Source: Acidiferrimicrobium sp. IK (GTDB lineage: Bacteria > Actinomycetota > Acidimicrobiia > Acidimicrobiales > Palsa-688). Taken from it: 64,000 nucleotides of DNA. Below the pieces are notes generated by a model that worked only from the letters and a program-made list of their open reading frames with translations, was not told where the DNA came from and did no database searches. Location of the stretch: contig NZ_JAIMCB010000012.1 of the NCBI RefSeq assembly GCF_025499425.1, positions 84,708 through 148,707 on the forward strand, read 5' to 3'. A program made the translations under genes and the position numbers. This document shows, in pieces, positions 18,417 to 26,963 of the stretch; within the stretch, counting starts at the first letter, position 1, and the number at the start of each line of letters is the position of its first letter.

Positions 18417-18694
18417 CAGCGCCGACCGGCCCTTTCTTGACCGGCGTGGAACCGGAAGGTCCGCGTCGGGGCGAACTCGCCGAGCTTGTGGCCGACCATC
18501 GACTCGGTGATGTACACCGGGACGTGCTTTCGGCCGTCGTGGACGGCGACGGTGTGGCCGACCATGTCGGGGATGATCGTGGAGCGACGCGACCAGGTCT
18601 TGATCACCCGCTTCTCGTTGCGGGAGTTCAAGTCGTCCACCTTCTTCAGGAGGTGGTCGTCGACGAACGGACCCTTTTTCAGGCTGCGGGGCAT
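18416..18694 (-). CDS. rpsS: 30S ribosomal protein S19
   Basis: 92 residues: [39 protein letters not shown] and [13 protein letters not shown] are canonical. S19 sits in the head of the small subunit and bridges to the large subunit. The ATG is 3 nt after the rplB stop, and the stop overlaps the rplV ATG by one base. Confidence 0.98.
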   Translation of the reverse strand: MPRSLKKGPFVDDHLLKKVDDLNSRNEKRVIKTWSRRSTIIPDMVGHTVAVHDGRKHVPVYITESMVGHKLGEFAPTRTFRFHAGQERAGRR

Positions 18695-18697
18695 CTA

Positions 18698-19534
18698 CTA
18701 CCTCCGGGCGCCGCGGGTGCGCCGACGGCGGACGATGAGCTTCTCGGACGGCTTGGTGCGGTCGCGGGTGCGACCCTCGGGCTTGCCCCACGGCGAGACC
18801 GGGTGGCGGCCACCGGAGGTCTTGCCTTCGCCACCGCCGAGGGGGTGGTCGACGGGGTTCATGGCGACGCCGCGGGTCTGGGGGCGGACGCCCTTCCAGC
18901 GGTTACGGCCGGCCTTGCCGATGCTGATCAGCTCGGCCTCGGAGTTGCCGACCTCGCCGAGGGTGGCCCGGCAGTCGATCGGGACCCGGCGCATCTCGGT
19001 GGACGGCAGCCGCAGGGTGGCGTAGTCACCCTCCTTGGCGACGAGCTGGACGCTCATGCCGGCGCCGCGGGCGATCTTGCCGCCGCCGCCGGGCTTGAGC
19101 TCGACGTTGTGGACGACCGAACCGACCGGGATGAACCGCATCGGGAGGGCGTTGCCGGGGCGGATGTCGGCGCCCTGGCCGGAGCGCAGCACGTCGCCGA
19201 CTTTCACCCGGGCCGGGGCCAGGATGTAGCGCTTCTCGCCGTCGTGGTAGTGCAGGAGGGCGATGCGGGCGTTGCGGTTCGGGTCGTACTCGATCGCCGC
19301 GACGGTGGCCGGCACACCGTCCTTGGTCCGCTTGAAGTCGATGATCCGGTACTGCTGCTTGTGGCCGCCGCCCTTGTGCCGGGCGGTTTTGCGGCCGTAG
19401 GCGTTGCGGCCGCCGGTGCTCGACTTGGGAGCCAGCAGGCTCTTTTCGGGCCGGGACCGGGTGATCTCGGAGAAGTCCGAGACGGTCTGGAAACGCCGAC
19501 CGGCACTGGTCGGCTTGCGCTTGCGCAGCGGCAT
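18698..19534 (-). CDS. rplB: 50S ribosomal protein L2
   Basis: 278 residues, the standard length. [38 protein letters not shown] and the peptidyl-transferase-proximal [19 protein letters not shown] with its conserved histidine are present. The ATG overlaps the rplW stop by one base. Confidence 0.98.
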   Translation of the reverse strand: MPLRKRKPTSAGRRFQTVSDFSEITRSRPEKSLLAPKSSTGGRNAYGRKTARHKGGGHKQQYRIIDFKRTKDGVPATVAAIEYDPNRNARIALLHYHDGEKRYILAPARVKVGDVLRSGQGADIRPGNALPMRFIPVGSVVHNVELKPGGGGKIARGAGMSVQLVAKEGDYATLRLPSTEMRRVPIDCRATLGEVGNSEAELISIGKAGRNRWKGVRPQTRGVAMNPVDHPLGGGEGKTSGGRHPVSPWGKPEGRTRDRTKPSEKLIVRRRRTRGARR

Positions 19535-19830
19535 CAGCTGTTCCCCTCGAAGATCGGGATGCTCTGCCCTTCAGCCAGGGTCACGATCGCCCGCTTCTGG
19601 TCGGGGCGCTTGCCGAAGGTCTGCTTCTTCCGGTTGCGCTTGCGCTTACCGGGGCGGTTGAGCGTGTTGACCTTGGTGACTTGCACGTTGAAGATCTTCT
19701 CGACCGCTTGGCGGATCTCGATCTTGTTGGCGTCAGGGGCTACGACGAAGGTGTAAACGCCGTCGTCGAGCAGGGTGTAGGACTTCTCCGACACGACCGG
19801 TCGGAGGATCACGTCGCGGGGCCCGCTCAT
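19534..19830 (-). CDS. rplW: 50S ribosomal protein L23
   Basis: 98 residues. [40 protein letters not shown] and [19 protein letters not shown] identify L23, the docking site for trigger factor and SRP at the tunnel exit. It overlaps rplD by 4 nt. Confidence 0.97.
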   Translation of the reverse strand: MSGPRDVILRPVVSEKSYTLLDDGVYTFVVAPDANKIEIRQAVEKIFNVQVTKVNTLNRPGKRKRNRKKQTFGKRPDQKRAIVTLAEGQSIPIFEGNS

Positions 19831-20549
19831 TGGGCATCCTCCTCGGTGGTCGTGGCGTCTTCGGTGGTCGACTGGACGGACGGCTCCTCGTTGGCGGCGA
19901 CGGGGGCGCCGAAGGCGACCTCCGCGGACGCCGGCTCGCCGGCCCGGCCCGGAAGGGTCTGGGTGGTGAACACGATCCAGTCGTTGATCAACACGTCGTA
20001 GGCGTTGAGCTCGCCCGCGAGCAGCAGCTGCACGTCGGTCAGGTTCCGGAACGACTTGTAGGCGTCCTCGTCGTCGCGGGACACCACGACGAGGACCTTG
20101 CCGGTCACGCCCAAAGCGGCGAGGGCCGCCGCGGCGCCCTTGGTGGACGGCGGGGACCACGGCCAGGAGCTGACCACGAGGACCCGCCCCTCCGACGCCC
20201 GGTCCGACAGGGCGGAGCGCAGCGCCAGCTGGACCATCTTCTTCGGGGTCTTCTGGCGGTAGCTGCGGGGCTTGGGGCCGAGGGCGATACCGCCGCCGGT
20301 GAAGTGCGGGGCCCGCTCGGAGCCCTGACGGGCCCGGCCGGTGCCCTTCTGCTTGAACGGCTTCTTGCCGCCGCCGGATACCTCGGCGCGGGTCTTGGTG
20401 CTCTGCGTGCCGGAGCGGGCGGCGGCCAGCTGGGCGGTGACGACTTGGTGGAGGACCGGGACGTTGGGCTGGATACCGAAGATCGCCTCGTCGAGGGTCA
20501 CGGTCCCGGCCTCGGCGCCTTCGGCGTCGCGAACGGTGATGTCGGTCAT
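19827..20549 (-). CDS. rplD: 50S ribosomal protein L4 with acidic C-terminal tail
   Basis: 240 residues against about 205. The tunnel-lining loop and flanks are visible ([39 protein letters not shown]). The last 40 residues are Thr/Glu-rich and acidic ([12 protein letters not shown] at the end). In E. coli L4 represses its own S10 operon by binding the leader; the long leader ahead of rplC here makes a similar control conceivable but unproven. The ATG overlaps the rplC stop by one base. Confidence 0.96.
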   Translation of the reverse strand: MTDITVRDAEGAEAGTVTLDEAIFGIQPNVPVLHQVVTAQLAAARSGTQSTKTRAEVSGGGKKPFKQKGTGRARQGSERAPHFTGGGIALGPKPRSYRQKTPKKMVQLALRSALSDRASEGRVLVVSSWPWSPPSTKGAAAALAALGVTGKVLVVVSRDDEDAYKSFRNLTDVQLLLAGELNAYDVLINDWIVFTTQTLPGRAGEPASAEVAFGAPVAANEEPSVQSTTEDATTTEEDAQ

Positions 20550-21190
20550 CACTTGCCTCCCTTGACCGCGCCGCGGATCAGGATCGTGCCGCCGCGAGGC
20601 CCGGGCACCGCGCCCTTGATGAGCAGCAGGCTGCGCTCGGCGTCGGACTGGACCACCTCGAGGTTGAGGGTGGTGACCTTCTGGTTGCCCATCTGGCCGG
20701 CCATCCGGGTGCCTTTGAACACCCGGGCCGGGGTGGCGCACGCGCCGATGCCGCCGGGGGCCCGGTGGTGCTTGTGGTTGCCGTGGCTGGCGCCTTGGCC
20801 CTTGAAGTTGTGGCGCTTCATCCCGCCGGCGAAGCCCTTGCCCTTCGACACTGCGGTCACGTCGATCTTGTCGCCGGCGGCGAGGATGTCGACGCCGAGC
20901 TCCTGGCCGACGCTGTACTCGCTGGTGTCGGCGACGCGCAGCTCGACGAGCTGCTTGCCGGGGTCGACGTCGGCCTTGGCGTACTGGCCGAGGACCGGCT
21001 TGGTCAGGGTCTTGGGGCGGCGGGACCCGTAGGTCACCTGCAGGGCGGAGTAGCCGTCACGGTCGGGGGTCTTGAGCTGCACGACCCGGGCCGGGGTGAC
21101 CTTGACAACGGTGACCGCGATGGCGCGGTTCTGGTCGTCCCAGATCTGGGTCATGCCGACTTTCTCGCCGACGATCGCTTTCGATGGCAC
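20549..21190 (-). CDS. rplC: 50S ribosomal protein L3, first gene of the ribosomal run
   Basis: 213 residues with [20 protein letters not shown], the [21 protein letters not shown] loop that reaches the peptidyl transferase centre, and [13 protein letters not shown] [14 protein letters not shown]. In most bacteria rpsJ (S10) precedes rplC. No rpsJ is found upstream here; the next gene, at 22496-21546, is an unrelated lipoprotein on the same strand. The ATG follows a 350-nt non-coding stretch. Confidence 0.97.
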   Translation of the reverse strand: MPSKAIVGEKVGMTQIWDDQNRAIAVTVVKVTPARVVQLKTPDRDGYSALQVTYGSRRPKTLTKPVLGQYAKADVDPGKQLVELRVADTSEYSVGQELGVDILAAGDKIDVTAVSKGKGFAGGMKRHNFKGQGASHGNHKHHRAPGGIGACATPARVFKGTRMAGQMGNQKVTTLNLEVVQSDAERSLLLIKGAVPGPRGGTILIRGAVKGGK

Positions 21191-21400
21191 AGCTGGACTT
21201 CTTTCTCGGTCGTGGCGGAGGGGGACGGTCCCAGGGGACCGGCCGCCTCACACGCGAGGGCGCAGCTCTCCCGATCCCTCCGTGGAGGGGTTCCAGGAGT
21301 GCTGCGCTCGTATGAGTGATGCCACGGGGTCTCCGCCCTGCTCTCTCAGGAGCCACGGACACCCGCGGACACGCGGAACAACGGGTTGCAACACTAGCAG
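21191..21400 (-). promoter_or_regulatory. Leader region of the ribosomal protein operon
   Basis: The 355-nt gap 21191-21545 contains no convincing gene. Two perfect short hairpins lie in it: GGTCCC-AG-GGGACC at 21227-21240 and CCCTCC-GT-GGAGGG at 21276-21289. Both fall in the predicted 5' leader of rplC. On the minus strand TAGTGT (about 21397-21392) could be a -10, without a clear -35. The hairpins may be leader structures for autogenous control; this is inference. Confidence 0.4.
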
Positions 21401-21545
21401 GCGTCGGGGTGGTGGCGTGCCGTCACCCCGGCCGCGGGCGTTTAGGCCCGCATGCCTTCACCGGCACCCTACCAGGGCCGGGGCCGCCCTCCGAGCCGCC
21501 CGGCCCCGGCCGGTCCGGCGGGAACGGGCAGGGGGAGCGGCCGGG

Positions 21546-22496
21546 TCAGCCGGGGTAGGGGCGCATGCTGGCGGCTAGGGCCAGCGCCGCGGCTGCGCCC
21601 CGGTCGGTGCGCACCGAGTAGACGTCGGCGCCTTGCTGCCACTGGATCGACGCGGTGGTCGAGGGGCCGTCCGCGGCGGAGGCCGGCGCGACGACGGAGA
21701 TCACCCCGCTGGCGGCGGCGGGCAGGCGGCCCGCGGCTAGCAGCCCGGCCAGGGCGGACGCCGCGGCGCTCGGCGCGGCGGGGGCGCCGAGGTCCTCGAC
21801 TTGCACCGTCCACGCCCCGAAGGTCCAGTCGACGACCCCGCCGACCACGGTGCCGCAGGTGGTGGCCCCGGGGACGCCGATCGGGGCGGGGGTGGCCGGC
21901 GCGGCGCACGCGGCCAGGTTGTGGGCTGCGCTGGCGGCGACGTAGGCGCCGGCCGCGGCCGGCGACGCGGTGGCGGTGGTGGAGAAGGTGCCCAAGTCGG
22001 TGGTGCCCGCGGCGCCGGCCGCCAGGCTGGGGTCGTTGACCGCGAGCGGGGTGGGGGTGGCGACGAGGGTCACCGCGGCGGTCCCGCCCAGGCCGCTGGC
22101 CTGGGCGGACACCGCGGACGCGGCGCTCGGGGTGGGGGGAAGGGTGATCGGCGCCTCGATGCCGGCCGGGCGGCTGGTGAAGGTGGCGATGGCCGCGGTG
22201 ATTACCGCCGGGAACGCGCTGGGCGGGGTGCGGGGCGCGACGGTGGTGGCCGGCGCCGGCGGGCGGGTCACCGTGACCGCCGGCGCGGCGGGCGCCGCGG
22301 TGGTCGTGGGGGCGACGGTGGTGGTCGGCACGGCGACGACCGGCGCGGTGGTGGCCGGGGTGGTGGCGGCCGGCGCGGGGCGGACCGCGGCGTTGTGGTG
22401 GGGGGCGGCGCCGCACGCGCCGAGCCCGCCCAGCGCGACGAGCGCAGCCGCGGCCGCGCCGCCCGGGCGGAGCAGCGTGCGGCGGGCGCTCAGCAC
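21546..22496 (-). CDS. Secreted lipoprotein of unknown function
   Basis: 316 residues from the GTG next to the stop of the GH25-like gene (5-nt overlap region). The N-terminus is a lipoprotein signal: RRTLLRPGG, a hydrophobic AAAAALVALGG stretch and lipobox LGAC near residue 27. A Thr/Pro/Ala linker (about residues 35-90) follows. The mature domain contains two cysteines (LAACAAP and GATTCGTVVGG) and WTFGAWTVQVEDL. It is extremely Ala-rich. I do not recognise the domain. Operon position suggests a cell-wall role beside the GH25-like protein. Confidence 0.7.
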   Translation of the reverse strand: MLSARRTLLRPGGAAAAALVALGGLGACGAAPHHNAAVRPAPAATTPATTAPVVAVPTTTVAPTTTAAPAAPAVTVTRPPAPATTVAPRTPPSAFPAVITAAIATFTSRPAGIEAPITLPPTPSAASAVSAQASGLGGTAAVTLVATPTPLAVNDPSLAAGAAGTTDLGTFSTTATASPAAAGAYVAASAAHNLAACAAPATPAPIGVPGATTCGTVVGGVVDWTFGAWTVQVEDLGAPAAPSAAASALAGLLAAGRLPAAASGVISVVAPASAADGPSTTASIQWQQGADVYSVRTDRGAAAALALAASMRPYPG

Positions 22497-24295
22497 GAGT
22501 AGTCGCCGTCGAAGCTGCCGGCTGCGACCTGCACCAGCTTGACCGGCGAGCCGGCGAAGCTGCTCGCCGAGCACCACGCGCCGGGGTGGGAGGTGGCGAT
22601 CCCGGTCGGGTACCAGACGGGGATCCCGGGCCGGTAGCTGCCGGCGATCACCCCCCACTGGTAGGCGGTGGCGTACACCGCGGGGGCCCGGCCGAGGGCC
22701 CGGAGGGCGGCGATGGCGCCGGCGACGACCTGGGCGTTGGCCGCGGTGTCGGAGGTCCAGTAGTTGGAGGTCTCGACGTCGAGCCAGTAGGTGCCGGTCG
22801 CGGCCCCCGACGCGTCGGCGGTGCGCACCGACGCGGCCGCGGTGTTGTAGCCGTAGTTGTAGCTCTCGCACGACAGGTCCCCGAGCTGGCAGGCCCCGGC
22901 CGGCCCCGACGACCACTGGCCGCCGTTGGAGCCTTGCGGCGAGTTGAGGTTGATGTAGACCGACAGGGCCGGGCCGCCCCAGGACGCCTCGCTGTGCAGG
23001 CACGGGTTGGCGGAGAAGGCGTAGCCGTTGTTGACCCCGACGATCGCGACCCGCGACGGCGGCGGGTAGCTGCCCCCGCACTGCGGCCAGGAGATGTCGT
23101 AGCCGGTGGTGCCGCTGGCGTAGGTGGTGGTCGCCGGGGCGGTGACAAACCCGGTCCCGAGCGGGCCGGTGCCCGAACCGGGGGTCGGTGACAGGCCGAC
23201 CACCCACTGGCCGGTGGGGACGGTGCCCGCCGCGGAGCCCCGGAACGGGGCGTCGCCGAAGGAGAAGATCCCGCCGTCGGCGCCGACCAGCCAGTAGCCG
23301 CCGCCGTCGCCGGTGGCGGCCATGCCGGTCACCGGCGCGGCGAGGGCGACGCTGCCGGTGGAGCCGAAGAACCGGCTGTCGCCGAACTCGAAGATCCCGC
23401 CGTCGGACGCCACCAGCCAGTACCCCCTGCCGTCGCCGGTGGCGGCCATCCCGACCACCGGCTTGTTCAGCCTGACGTTACCGGTGGAGCCGTAAAACGC
23501 CGCGTCGCCGAAGTCGAACACCCCACCGTCGGAGGCGACCAGCCAGTAACCCCTGCCGTCGGGGGTGCTGGCCATCCCGACGATCGGCTTGTTGAGGTGG
23601 ATGTTGCCGAGGGAGCCGTAGAAGTGGGCGTCGCCGAACTCGAAGACCCCGCCGTCGGAGGCGGCCATCCAGTAGCCCTTGCCGTCGCCGGTGGCGGGCA
23701 TGGCGACGACCGGCTTGTTGAGTCGGATGCCGGCCAGTGACCCGTAGTAGGGGGCGGTGCCGTAGGCGGCGACGTCGCCGTTGGCGCCGGCCAGCCAGAA
23801 CCCGCCGCCGGCGGGCTGGGAGGCGAGCGACGCCACCGGGCCGTTGACCGGGGCGGTGGTGGCCTGGGCTTGGGTGGTGGTCCCAAACGCTGCGCTCAAC
23901 CCGCCGGTGGTGGCCATGTAGTACCCGTTGGACGCCGACGTGCCGGTCGCCGCGACGGCGGCGGCGGACACGGCTGGGGTGGCCGGGTCTGCGGCCGGCG
24001 CCGTCGAGGTCGGCACCGTCGAGGCCGGCACCGTCGACGTCGGCACCGTCGGGGTCGGCACCGTCGACGCCGGCACAGTCGGCGGGGGGACAGTCGAGGT
24101 CGTGACAGTCGTCGCCGGCACGGTCGAGCTAGGCGCGGTCGATGTCGGGACGGTGGACGTCGGGGGGGTCACCGGCGCAGCGAACGCCGAGGGGGCGAGC
24201 AGCGGCAGCGACGCCGCGGCGCCGATAACGGCCGCGGAGCGGCGCAGGCGGCGGGCGGTAGCAGGACGTAACGGCAGGCGGGCGCGACAAGGCAA
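22490..24295 (-). CDS. Secreted protein: Thr/Pro linker, beta-repeat domain and GH25-like C-terminal domain
   Basis: 601 residues. The start is TTG 24295, with AGGAG nine bases ahead and no ATG or GTG nearby. In order: twin-arginine-like basic N-terminus and signal sequence ending near APSAFAAP, a VPTSTVP-type Ser/Thr/Pro linker (residues 40-110), about six 41-residue repeats of the form GYWLVASDGGVFDFGDAAFYG (residues 120-370), then YDISWPQCGGSYPP and VYINLNSPQGSNGG segments of a GH25-like TIM barrel (380-601). The repeats recur in the protein at 60.8-62 kb. A wall-bound or secreted muramidase-like role is likely; catalytic residues were not verified. Confidence 0.75.
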   Translation of the reverse strand: MPCRARLPLRPATARRLRRSAAVIGAAASLPLLAPSAFAAPVTPPTSTVPTSTAPSSTVPATTVTTSTVPPPTVPASTVPTPTVPTSTVPASTVPTSTAPAADPATPAVSAAAVAATGTSASNGYYMATTGGLSAAFGTTTQAQATTAPVNGPVASLASQPAGGGFWLAGANGDVAAYGTAPYYGSLAGIRLNKPVVAMPATGDGKGYWMAASDGGVFEFGDAHFYGSLGNIHLNKPIVGMASTPDGRGYWLVASDGGVFDFGDAAFYGSTGNVRLNKPVVGMAATGDGRGYWLVASDGGIFEFGDSRFFGSTGSVALAAPVTGMAATGDGGGYWLVGADGGIFSFGDAPFRGSAAGTVPTGQWVVGLSPTPGSGTGPLGTGFVTAPATTTYASGTTGYDISWPQCGGSYPPPSRVAIVGVNNGYAFSANPCLHSEASWGGPALSVYINLNSPQGSNGGQWSSGPAGACQLGDLSCESYNYGYNTAAASVRTADASGAATGTYWLDVETSNYWTSDTAANAQVVAGAIAALRALGRAPAVYATAYQWGVIAGSYRPGIPVWYPTGIATSHPGAWCSASSFAGSPVKLVQVAAGSFDGDYSC

Positions 24296-24438
24296 CGGGG
24301 GGGTCTCCTCGAGATTTGCGGTACCGGCCCCCCTGGCGTTCCGCCGCAGCAGGGGACAGGCTGCGATTTCCCCCGTACCGTCGACACCCGCCCGGCGGGA
24401 CTTAAGTGCTCCCCGGGCCGCCGGGCAGACTGTGGCCC

Positions 24439-25728
24439 ATGCCCGACCCGTTCGCTCCCCCGCCGGTCCCGCTCAGCGGGGGCCGGCTGGCGATCGCCCC
24501 CGACGTTGTCGAAGTTCGGGGAAAGGTCACCTTCGAGCCTTCCGCGCGCGCCGCGGCGGCCTTTGCCGAGGTCCGCTTCCGGGTCGAGGACCCAGGCGGC
24601 TGCCCGGCGCTGGATCTGCGCCAGGACCTCGACGGCCTCCGCCTCGACGGCGCCGCGCTCGACGTGGCTGCGTTCGCTCCCGTCGACTTGGGCGGCGGGG
24701 CGGGGGCGCAGATGCGGGTCCTCGACGTCGAGGTCCCCGCCGGCGACCACACCGTCGCGCTCGACTACCAGCTGGCGCAGCCCGCCGCGGAGGGCGCCCT
24801 GCCGGTGGAGTGGCGCGGCGGTGACGGGGTCCGCTGGGACCTTTGGATGTCGGATCTGCACCCCGGCCGGTACCTGGAGATGTGGGTTCCCGCCCCGCTG
24901 TGCCACGACCGCTTCGCGTTGACCCTCGAGGTGGAGCTGGCCGGGACCCGCCGGCCCCACACGGTCGTCACCAACGGCGAGGTGACCGTCACCGCCCGGG
25001 GGTGGGAGGTGCGCTTCCCGGCCCACTTCACGTCGCTGTCGCCCATGCTCGTGGTCGCCCCCACCGACGAGGTCGAGCAGCGGGAGACCACCGTGGCCCT
25101 CCCCGGCCGGCGCTCACCCCTCGCGGTGCGCACCGTCCGCCACCTCGACGTGGACGCCGATCTCGCTGCGTGCGAGGCCGACGTCGCCGCGTGGTTGGCG
25201 TACCTGGCGCAGCGTTACGGGCCGTGGGCGCACGGTGACGCGATGACCACGTTCTTGTGGGGGCCGGGACGGGGCATGGAGTACGACGGGGCCACCACCG
25301 CGTCGGTGGCCGCCCTCGAGCACGAGGTGTTCCACTCCTGGTTCGGGCGGGGCGTCAAACCGGCCCGGGCCGGGGACGGCTGGATCGACGAGGCGTGGAC
25401 CAGCTGGGCGACCTCGACGCGCCGTTCGGAGGGGCCCCGCTTCGCGGCGGACCCCCTGGACTTGGACGGCGACCCCGTCGAGCTGCGCCCGGCGCACCCG
25501 TGGGCCCGCTTCACCCCGGTCGGGTCCTACACCGCCGGGGCCCGGCTGTTCTCCGGGCTGGCCCACCTGCTCGGCGGGCCCGGCCCGATGCGCTCCGCGA
25601 TGGCCGCCTGGTACCGGGACAACGCCGGTGGGCTGGTCACCACCGACGGCCTCGAGGCCCACCTGCGGTCCTGGTCCGGCGTCGACATCGGGCCGTGGTG
25701 GCGGCGCTACGTGCATGGCGGGCGCTGA
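24439..25728 (+). CDS. M1-like zinc metallopeptidase (gluzincin), non-secreted
   Basis: 429 residues starting at the ATG of MPDPFAPPP. The zinc site is complete: HEVFH (HExxH), then Glu in WIDEAWTSW exactly 18 residues further on, the M1 aminopeptidase spacing. The N-terminal half is a beta-rich domain with LDVEVPAGDHTVALDYQ, as in M1 N-domains. The GxMEN exopeptidase motif is replaced by GRGMEYDGAT, so aminopeptidase specificity is uncertain. No signal peptide or membrane helix is seen. It is transcribed away from the secreted-protein gene; the 140-nt gap between them presumably holds both promoters. Confidence 0.78.
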   Translation: MPDPFAPPPVPLSGGRLAIAPDVVEVRGKVTFEPSARAAAAFAEVRFRVEDPGGCPALDLRQDLDGLRLDGAALDVAAFAPVDLGGGAGAQMRVLDVEVPAGDHTVALDYQLAQPAAEGALPVEWRGGDGVRWDLWMSDLHPGRYLEMWVPAPLCHDRFALTLEVELAGTRRPHTVVTNGEVTVTARGWEVRFPAHFTSLSPMLVVAPTDEVEQRETTVALPGRRSPLAVRTVRHLDVDADLAACEADVAAWLAYLAQRYGPWAHGDAMTTFLWGPGRGMEYDGATTASVAALEHEVFHSWFGRGVKPARAGDGWIDEAWTSWATSTRRSEGPRFAADPLDLDGDPVELRPAHPWARFTPVGSYTAGARLFSGLAHLLGGPGPMRSAMAAWYRDNAGGLVTTDGLEAHLRSWSGVDIGPWWRRYVHGGR

Positions 25729-25763
25729 CCCCGACGGGTGGAGGACCGGGCGGCGCCCGGCGC

Positions 25764-26243
25764 TCAACCGTTGGCCAGCTCGCGAAGCGCCGCTTTGAAC
25801 TTCCGGTGGCAGCGCCCGAGGGTGATCACGTCGCCTTCGGCGTTGGCGCTGACCGCACAGGTGTGGGCCAGGAGGTTGACCGCCCGGGCCAGCGCGGCGC
25901 CGGCCTCGGTCAGCACCCCCGCGGCCAGGACCGGCGCCGAGCGCAAAACGGCGCCGACCACCAGCACCGCCACCCCAGCGCCGGCGATGGCGTAAGGCAC
26001 CGCCCGCCACCTCCGGTACCGGTCGGCGACGTCCGCGCTGACCGGCAGGGTGACCTTGATCGCCTTCACCCCGGCCAGGATCCCGACCAGCGTCGCCAGC
26101 CAGCTGAACGGCAGCAGCAGCCACGGCCACAAGGGACGGAAGTAGGCGTCGACCTCGACTCGGTCGCCGGTCGGCCGGCCGGTCTTGGCGCACACCGACG
26201 GGAGGTCGCCCTGGTCGGCGGTGTAAAACCGGACGACGGCCAC
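25764..26243 (-). CDS. Hypothetical membrane protein with CAKTGRPT motif
   Basis: 159 residues from GTG 26243. An N-terminal polar region has a CAKTGRPTGDRV turn, similar to a half zinc ribbon. Two hydrophobic segments follow (about residues 38-62, PLWPWLLLPFSWLATLVGIL, and 85-115). The soluble C-terminus contains HTCAVSANAEGDVITLGRCH. I recognise this only as a conserved actinobacterial hypothetical. It is convergent with the metallopeptidase gene. Confidence 0.6.
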   Translation of the reverse strand: MAVVRFYTADQGDLPSVCAKTGRPTGDRVEVDAYFRPLWPWLLLPFSWLATLVGILAGVKAIKVTLPVSADVADRYRRWRAVPYAIAGAGVAVLVVGAVLRSAPVLAAGVLTEAGAALARAVNLLAHTCAVSANAEGDVITLGRCHRKFKAALRELANG

Positions 26244-26283
26244 CCGGTCACGTTAGACCCCCACGTCACCGACCGGCGGTGGG

Positions 26284-26835
26284 TCAGCGGCGCTCGGCGG
26301 GGACGATCATCACCGGTCGGTGGGCGTGGCGGACGACCCGGTCGGCGACGCTGCCGACCAGCCGCTGGGACAGCCCGGCGGAGGGGGCGCCGATGACGAT
26401 CAGGTCGGCGTCGTGGTGGTCAGCGACGCGCACCAAGGCGTCGGCGGCGGTGTCGTCGGCGACCAGCACCCGGTAGGGGGCGCCGGAGCCGGCCAGCGGC
26501 CGGCACCAGTCGGCCGCCACGTGGCGGCGGAGGTTGTAACGCCACGGCACCAACCCCATCGGAGGGATGTCTCGCACCAGCGCGGCGCTGGGCCGCACCG
26601 CGTGGACCGCGACGATCTGGGTGCCGGGCTGGGTGGCCCACTCCGCCGCCCAGCGCAGCGCGGCCTGGCTTCCGGGGGACCCGTCGAGGCCGACCACCGC
26701 GGTCTTGTTGGCCGCCGAAAAGCTGGCCGCGGAGCGGGCCACTTGGTGGTAGGCGGCGACCGACAAGGCGGTGAGGGCCCGGTCCTTGACGGCTGCGCTG
26801 GTTTCGCTTCCGGTCGGATGTTGGATAGTCGACAT
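26284..26835 (-). CDS. Universal stress protein (UspA family)
   Basis: 183 residues. The single Usp domain begins after a 45-residue N-terminal extension: AVVGLDGSPGSQAALRWAAE, then the ATP-binding end LIVIGAPSAGLSQRLVGSVA with DRVVRHAHRPVMIVP. The G-2x-G-9x-G(S/T) nucleotide motif is present in variant form (GAPSAGLSQRLVGS). Expression is likely controlled by the palindrome at 26863-26891 just upstream. Family members act in stress and hypoxia survival. Confidence 0.88.
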   Translation of the reverse strand: MSTIQHPTGSETSAAVKDRALTALSVAAYHQVARSAASFSAANKTAVVGLDGSPGSQAALRWAAEWATQPGTQIVAVHAVRPSAALVRDIPPMGLVPWRYNLRRHVAADWCRPLAGSGAPYRVLVADDTAADALVRVADHHDADLIVIGAPSAGLSQRLVGSVADRVVRHAHRPVMIVPAERR

Positions 26836-26862
26836 GGGCGTGACCTCCCCCTGCGATGCGGC

Positions 26863-26911
26863 GGTATGGCCGGTGGTGACCGGACCATACCCATTTCGTT
26901 GCATATGGCAA
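26863..26911 (-). promoter_or_regulatory. Promoter with interrupted palindrome upstream of usp
   Basis: On the minus strand TTGCCA (26911-26906) and TATGGT (26889-26884) are spaced by 16 nt. The -10 is part of an inverted repeat: GGTATGG-CCGGT (26863-26874), four-base loop, ACCGG-A-CCATACC (26879-26891), 12-bp arms with one bulged A. A repressor or activator bound there would control usp. It does not match the DosR box known from mycobacteria. Confidence 0.5.
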
Positions 26912-26963
26912 ACATGTCGCAGGCCACCGGTCGCGGTCCCGCGAGCCTGGGTAACCGCTGCGT

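Noticed and set aside
21546..23207. A 553-codon version of the lipoprotein gene starting inside the GH25-like gene
   Set aside because: A lipoprotein signal begins at GTG 22496; the upstream part is a shifted copy of the GH25-like frame with no domain character.
24001..24160. Short tandem repeats (GGCACCGTCGA type) that might be a CRISPR or regulatory array
   Set aside because: They encode the Ser/Thr/Pro linker of the secreted protein in frame; there are no spacers of constant length.
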